From: JAAZBV01 sp964499695
Lineage (GTDB): Bacteria > Desulfobacterota > DSM-4660 > Desulfatiglandales > HGW-15
Reading direction: 5' to 3'
DNA: 9,744 bases
Assembly: GCA_964499695.1 (NCBI GenBank)
Contig: CAZCMD010000174.1
Location: forward strand, 1-9,744
Below the pieces are notes generated by a model. The model had not been told where the DNA came from. It saw only the letters and a program-made list of their open reading frames with translations, and did not search any database. Positions 5,599-9,744 of the stretch are shown here, in pieces. The position numbers and the translations under genes were made by a program. Position 1 is the first letter of the stretch; every line of letters starts with the position of its first letter.

Positions 5599-6779
5599 GC
5601 GGGCGATCATCACTTTACAGCCGGATTAAAATAATCCTTGAATCTGCACGTTCCAGTATCGCCCGGACTGTCGATACAACGCAGGTAATTGCCAACTGGC
5701 TTGTGGGTCGGGAGATCGTAGAGGAAGAACAGCAGGGGAAAAAACGCGCCTCCTATGGCAAAAAAGAAATTGAAACTCTTTCAAGAAAATTGCAGGCGGA
5801 ATTTGGTGGCGGTTACTCAATACAGAATCTTTCCTATATGCGGCAATTTTATCTTACATATCCCGATTTTCTTACGACATTGCCAATTCTCCACGCACCG
5901 CGTGGAAAATCTGTAATGACAATAGCGCAATATAAAAAAGAGATTTTCCACGCAATGAGTGGAATATCTTCGGAAATAACAAAGGAAAGGATCAGCCCCG
6001 GAAGATATAATCCCGGCCTGTCATGGACCCATTACCGGACACTTTTACGAGTAGAAAAAATAGAGGCACGGGCATTTTACGAGATTGAGGCTGCCGCCAA
6101 CAACTGGACAGCCCGTGAACTGGAACGGCAGATCAACAGCCTGCTATATGAGAGGCTTGGTCTCAGCAAGGATAAAAAAGGGCTTATAGAACTAGCAACA
6201 AGAGGGCAGGAAGTTAGAAAACCGGCTGATGCCATCAAAGATCCGCTGGTTATTGAGTTTTTAGGTATACCTTTCTCTCATAGGCTGGTTGAAACACAGC
6301 TTGAACAGGCACTTATAAATAACCTGCAATATTTTCTGCTTGAATTGGGAAAAGGGTTTGCCTTTGTCTCAAGGCAGGAGCGCATCACACTTGATGGTGA
6401 CCATTTCTATATTGATCTTGTATTTTATCATACAGTGCTGAAATGTTATGTGCTAATTGATCTAAAGGTGGGCAAACTTACTCATCAGGACCTTGGCCAG
6501 TTGCAGTTTTATGTCAATTACTTTGACCGGGAAAGATTGAGCAAGGGTGACAACCCCACTATAGGTCTCATACTTTGCACCGACAAAAATGATGCGGTAG
6601 TTCAATATACTCTTGGAAAGGACCAGAATGAACGACTATATGCTAGCCGTTATAAACTTCATTTGCCTACAGAAGCTGAATTACGTGCTGAGATAAAAAG
6701 GGAACTGGATTATCTTTCATCTCCTGAAGATAAGGTAATGAAAAAAGATCGCAAAACAACTGGCAGGAAGAAAAAATGA
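5595..6779 (+). CDS. DUF1016 / YhcG-type PD-(D/E)XK nuclease domain protein
   Basis: The product has 394 residues. The N-terminal half (about 10-190) is the DUF1016 N-terminal domain: VIANWLVGREIVEEEQ, YGKKEIETLSRKLQAEFGGGYSIQNLSYMRQFY, and after a linker LSWTHYRTLLRVEKIEARAFYEIEAAANNWTARELERQI. The C-terminal half (about 210-370) is the YhcG-type PD-(D/E)XK nuclease: D274 in FYIDLVFYH, D289-x-K291 in VLIDLKVGKL, then GQLQFYVNYF and IGLILCTDKN. All expected core residues are present, so it should be active. The tail is lysine-rich (KKDRKTTGRKKK), probably binding nucleic acid. GAGGAG (5581-5586) precedes the ATG, which overlaps the mod stop by 4 bases; its own stop overlaps the res ATG by 4. 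It may act as an extra nuclease or specificity factor of the modification system. An odd pair of in-frame palindromic repeats lies in the linker (residues 99-126). Confidence 0.9.
   Translation: MSGRSSLYSRIKIILESARSSIARTVDTTQVIANWLVGREIVEEEQQGKKRASYGKKEIETLSRKLQAEFGGGYSIQNLSYMRQFYLTYPDFLTTLPILHAPRGKSVMTIAQYKKEIFHAMSGISSEITKERISPGRYNPGLSWTHYRTLLRVEKIEARAFYEIEAAANNWTARELERQINSLLYERLGLSKDKKGLIELATRGQEVRKPADAIKDPLVIEFLGIPFSHRLVETQLEQALINNLQYFLLELGKGFAFVSRQERITLDGDHFYIDLVFYHTVLKCYVLIDLKVGKLTHQDLGQLQFYVNYFDRERLSKGDNPTIGLILCTDKNDAVVQYTLGKDQNERLYASRYKLHLPTEAELRAEIKRELDYLSSPEDKVMKKDRKTTGRKKK
5890..5969. repeat. two in-frame palindromic units within the DUF1016 gene
   Basis: Unit 1 (5891-5912) and unit 2 (5948-5969) are near-identical direct repeats spaced exactly 57 bases (19 codons). 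Both begin CCACGCA and later read GTGGAA then ATCT. Each is a hairpin: TCCACGC/GCGTGGA with a 3-base loop, and TTCCAC/GTGGAA with a 7-base loop. Part of unit 1 (5900-5912) and of unit 2 (5941-5953) also form a perfect 13-bp inverted repeat across the units. They encode HAPRGKS and HAMSGIS in the linker between the conserved N-terminal blocks. The layout suggests in-frame insertion and duplication of a small palindromic element. Confidence 0.7.
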
Positions 6780-9493
6780 ATAGACATGTTAACGCCATAT
6801 CCGGCCGCCTGAGCCTGCGCCCACCCCAGCGACGATCTCTTGAGATACTGGATCGTATTACTGAAATTACACCGCCCGGAAAAGAGGTTGATACAAGCTC
6901 TGTGCTTTCGGTTATACAAAGTGAATTCCCGTCGGTCACCGATTTTGAACGCGAGTTCCCTTCTCTTTGCTTTGCACTTGCAACCGGTGTTGGTAAAACA
7001 CGCTTGATGGGAGCATTTATAAGCTACCTTTATCTTGCTCATGGCATTGGTAATTTTTTTGTGATGGCCCCAAACCTTACAATATATAATAAGCTCATTA
7101 CAGATTTTACCCCAAACACGTCAAAATATGTATTCAAGGGAATATCTGAGTTTGCAGTTCATCCCCCCACGGTTATTACCGGAGATACCTACGAGAGCGG
7201 TATCGGGGTGCGTGAGGAACATCGTACACAGACAATTATGTTCCCTGGATATGAAGGTGTTCATATTAATATCTTCAATATATCCAAGATTAATTCTGAA
7301 GTACGAGGTGGTAAACTGCCACGGATCAAACGATTGTCCGAATATATAGGTGAAAGTTACTTTGACTATCTGGCAGGGTTACCAGACCTTGTACTTATAA
7401 TGGATGAGTCGCATCGCTACCGGGCCAGCGCAGGTGTGCGTGCAATAAACGAGCTCAAACCTGTACTGGGTCTTGAGCTGACAGCAACCCCTTTTATTGA
7501 AACTGGCAAAGGAGCTATTCCTTTTAAAAATGTTATCTATGACTATCCGCTGGGCAGGGCAATGGGCGATGGCTTTGTTAAAGAACCGGCTGTTGTTACT
7601 CGTAAAAATTTTAACCCGGCAGGAATGACATCAGAAGCAATTGAAAAGATGAAACTTGAAGATGGCATCCGGCTTCATGAAAGTGTTAAGGTTGAACTCG
7701 AAACCTATGCACGTGAGACTGGCAATTCAATTGTTAAACCATTTTTGCTGGTAATAGCTCGCGATACGACACATGCCACACAGTTGCTACAGAAGATACA
7801 ATCAGACGATTTTTTTGAAGGCCGTTATAAAGAAAAGGCAATTCAGGTAGATTCCAGCCAAACAGGACAGGCAGAGGAAGAGATGATAGAACGGCTCTTA
7901 AAGGTGGAACATCCTGATGAGCCTACAGAGATCGTCATCCATGTTAATATGTTGAAGGAAGGTTGGGATGTTACCAATCTCTACACTATTGTTCCTCTCC
8001 GCGCTGCAAATGCCCGCATCCTAATAGAACAATCTATTGGCAGGGGGCTTCGTCTTCCATATGGGAAAAGAGCAGGTGTAATTGCTGTAGACCGTCTTAA
8101 TATTGTTGCCCATGATAAATTTCAGGAAATCATTGATGAGGCTAACAAGTCGGATTCTGTAATAAAACTACAGGCGGTTGTACTGGATGATACAGACCTT
8201 GAAAGGAAAACTACCACACTCGTATCGCGTTCAAGGTTGGAAGAAAAGCTGGGAATAACACCATCTCAGATAACTTCAAATACGACCATTACCGGACAGG
8301 ATGCAGAACCTGTATTCACAAAGCAGGAAGAACAAAAAGTCGCACAGGTCGCATGGGAAGAAATACAGAAGTTGTCGAACCAACCACAGAAATTACCTGA
8401 TCTCTCTTATCTGAAAAAACCGGAGATTCAGGCTGCAATAATAAAAGCCGTAGAAGAGCGTCAGCCTTTATCCGACCAAATGGTATTTGAAGGTTTCAAA
8501 GAAAAACCGGATATTGCTGCGGTAATTGAAAAAACCACAGCTTTGGTGATGCAGGAAACTATAAGTATTCCCCGTATTTATCTTTCCCCGAAAGGAGAAA
8601 TAAAAACCGGCTTCAGCTCTTTCAATCTGGACCTGAAGAATATCAATTATCAGCCTGTTCCTGATGAATTATGGATTCAGCACCTTCGAACCAGTCAATT
8701 GGAAGTTATTGACATGGGACGAGGCAATATTGATGAGTCACGGCTTGAGGATTATGTGGTCAGTGGTTTGATCGATTTTGATGATATCTCATATGATGAT
8801 CATTCCGATCTTCTCTATGACCTTGCAGGGCAGACTGTGCGGCATTTACTATCCTATCTGTCGGAGGAAGATGTAAGAAAAGTTCTTAGATGTTATCAGC
8901 GCGATATTGCACGGTTTATACATTCACAGATGCAGGAACACTACTGGGAGGATACTGTAGATTACGAGGTTGTAGTAAGCAAAGGGTTTACTGAGTTAAA
9001 GAAAAGTGCTTATTCTGTTTCAGAACCATCCATTGATTACAGGATATCCCCGGAAGATAAGAGTAATATGGCTAAATACTTGTTCGGAGGATTTAACCAC
9101 TGCCTTTACTCTGTGCAGAAATTTCAAGCTGAAGCAGAACGAAAACTGGCTGTAATACTGGAACAGGAAGGATTAAAATGGTTTAAACCTGCTAAGGGAC
9201 AGTTTCAGATTTTTTACAGGCATGGGGCAGATTATCTTGAATACCAGCCCGATTTTGTTGTTGAGACCAGCAGAATGATGTATATGCTTGAACCTAAAGC
9301 CAATAACCAGATGGATGATCCAATAGTGTTGGCAAAAAAGGAAGCAGCAGTAAAATGGTGTGCCCATGCATCTGATCATGCCCGGAGTTGTAATGGCAAA
9401 CCCTGGAAATATGTATTAATACCCCATAATGAGATCGCTACAAATATGACACTTGATTCCCTGGTATCTCGATTCGGGATATATAAACAGTAA
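6776..9493 (+). CDS. res: type III-like restriction subunit: SF2 helicase plus C-terminal nuclease (Res)
   Basis: Res subunits hydrolyse ATP to move along DNA and cut unmodified DNA together with Mod. The 905 residues include Walker A ATGVGKT (69-75), motif II DESH (210-213), motif III TATP (236-239), a GWDVTNLYTIVPLRA stretch (396-410) and motif VI QSIGRGLR (419-426), a full SF2 helicase set. A long middle and C-terminal region follows. Near the end stand PD (825-826) in YQPDFVVE and ExK (E839, K841) in MLEPKANN, a PD-(D/E)XK endonuclease as in type III Res proteins. The length fits that family (about 900-1000). The start has AGGAAG (6765-6770) five bases upstream and overlaps the DUF1016 stop. 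No frameshift or missing motif was seen, so the protein looks intact. Being third in the operon, it is expected to be made after the methyltransferase. Confidence 0.92.
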   Translation: MNRHVNAISGRLSLRPPQRRSLEILDRITEITPPGKEVDTSSVLSVIQSEFPSVTDFEREFPSLCFALATGVGKTRLMGAFISYLYLAHGIGNFFVMAPNLTIYNKLITDFTPNTSKYVFKGISEFAVHPPTVITGDTYESGIGVREEHRTQTIMFPGYEGVHINIFNISKINSEVRGGKLPRIKRLSEYIGESYFDYLAGLPDLVLIMDESHRYRASAGVRAINELKPVLGLELTATPFIETGKGAIPFKNVIYDYPLGRAMGDGFVKEPAVVTRKNFNPAGMTSEAIEKMKLEDGIRLHESVKVELETYARETGNSIVKPFLLVIARDTTHATQLLQKIQSDDFFEGRYKEKAIQVDSSQTGQAEEEMIERLLKVEHPDEPTEIVIHVNMLKEGWDVTNLYTIVPLRAANARILIEQSIGRGLRLPYGKRAGVIAVDRLNIVAHDKFQEIIDEANKSDSVIKLQAVVLDDTDLERKTTTLVSRSRLEEKLGITPSQITSNTTITGQDAEPVFTKQEEQKVAQVAWEEIQKLSNQPQKLPDLSYLKKPEIQAAIIKAVEERQPLSDQMVFEGFKEKPDIAAVIEKTTALVMQETISIPRIYLSPKGEIKTGFSSFNLDLKNINYQPVPDELWIQHLRTSQLEVIDMGRGNIDESRLEDYVVSGLIDFDDISYDDHSDLLYDLAGQTVRHLLSYLSEEDVRKVLRCYQRDIARFIHSQMQEHYWEDTVDYEVVVSKGFTELKKSAYSVSEPSIDYRISPEDKSNMAKYLFGGFNHCLYSVQKFQAEAERKLAVILEQEGLKWFKPAKGQFQIFYRHGADYLEYQPDFVVETSRMMYMLEPKANNQMDDPIVLAKKEAAVKWCAHASDHARSCNGKPWKYVLIPHNEIATNMTLDSLVSRFGIYKQ

Positions 9494-9496
9494 TGT

Positions 9497-9522
9497 GGGA
9501 TAGTGGGACGGGGGGATAGTGG
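9497..9522. repeat. two copies of GGGATAGTGG after the res gene
   Basis: GGGATAGTGG occurs at 9497-9506 and again at 9513-9522, a 16-base period. The reverse complement, CCACTATCCC, is at 1707-1716, left of the defence genes. The recurrence is more than expected by chance for a 10-mer in 9.7 kb, but the function is unknown; it may mark island edges. Confidence 0.5.
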
Positions 9523-9632
9523 CACGTCCTTCAATAATTAAATAACAATTGAAACCGGGGGGCGTAACTCAAAAAATCAATTGAGTAGTGCATATTTAAA
9601 GATGACGCTGATAATTTTTTAAATATAAGATC

Positions 9633-9638
9633 AAGGAG
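9633..9638 (+). promoter_or_regulatory. ribosome binding site of the flavodoxin-like gene
   Basis: AAGGAG stands seven bases before the ATG at 9646. It is what fixes the start of a gene of which only 33 codons are visible. Confidence 0.75.
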
Positions 9639-9645
9639 CAAAGAT

Positions 9646-9744
9646 ATGTCAACAGATTCATTTAAGGAAAAGATTCTTATCATATTTTTTTCTCACAGTG
9701 GAAACACTCGTAAAATCGCAAAACAGATTTATGCGAATATCGGC
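9646..9744 (+). CDS. flavodoxin-like protein, N-terminal fragment (3' truncated)
   Basis: The first 33 codons are present and the frame runs off the right edge. The residues KILIIFFSHSGNTRKIAKQI form the first beta-strand, the FMN phosphate-binding loop (SHSGNT; flavodoxin pattern S-x-[ST]-G-N-T) and the start of helix 1. Flavodoxins carry electrons between redox enzymes in the cytoplasm; longer relatives serve as NAD(P)H-quinone or other flavoproteins, and the fragment cannot tell which. A strong Shine-Dalgarno supports the start. It lies 152 bases after the res stop in the same direction, and probably has its own promoter. Confidence 0.8.
   Translation, partial: MSTDSFKEKILIIFFSHSGNTRKIAKQIYANIG

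Noticed and set aside
9546..9583. CAATTGA/TCAATTG inverted repeat after res as a terminator
   Set aside because: The stem is 7 bp and AT-rich with a 24-base loop and no T tract, too weak to call.

Overview
The window looks like a bacterial accessory region. Predicted defence genes sit between ordinary metabolic genes, and the long intergenic stretches are rich in repeats. Taxonomy cannot be fixed from the sequence. Strong AAGGAG-type ribosome binding sites, a Sec-type signal peptide on a small SnoaL-like protein and degenerate heptamer repeats fit a moderately AT-rich Gram-negative anaerobe. Desulfobacterota is one guess, held weakly.

Layout. Positions 1-753 hold the C-terminal part of an alpha/beta-hydrolase esterase cut by the left edge. 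A 239-bp gap follows with small hairpins, a palindrome-centred repeat-like element and a probable bidirectional terminator. Positions 993-1463 on the minus strand encode an exported SnoaL/NTF2-like protein. Positions 1464-2148 are non-coding and carry heptanucleotide tandem repeats. Positions 2149-3347 hold a tightly coupled pair: a DUF3800 protein with an RNase H-like signature, and a 163-residue protein of unknown function. Positions 3348-3963 are again non-coding and hold a second, diverged copy of the repeat region seen before 2149. Positions 3964-9493 are a three-gene operon with ATGA stop/start overlaps: a type III-like adenine methyltransferase (Mod), a DUF1016/YhcG-type PD-(D/E)XK nuclease, and a type III-like Res helicase-nuclease. 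The right edge (9646-9744) is the start of a flavodoxin-like gene.

How the genes may work together. Mod would recognise and methylate a short asymmetric site. Res would use ATP to translocate and cleave unmodified DNA. The DUF1016 protein lies translationally coupled between them, so the operon carries two separate nuclease domains, which the textbook mod-res pair does not. The DUF3800 pair next door looks like a separate small cassette, since near-identical, roughly 200-bp non-coding segments stand at its left and right. Most striking are this repeat-bounded cassette, a pair of in-frame palindromic repeat units inside the DUF1016 gene, and the low-GC island over the methyltransferase target-recognition region.
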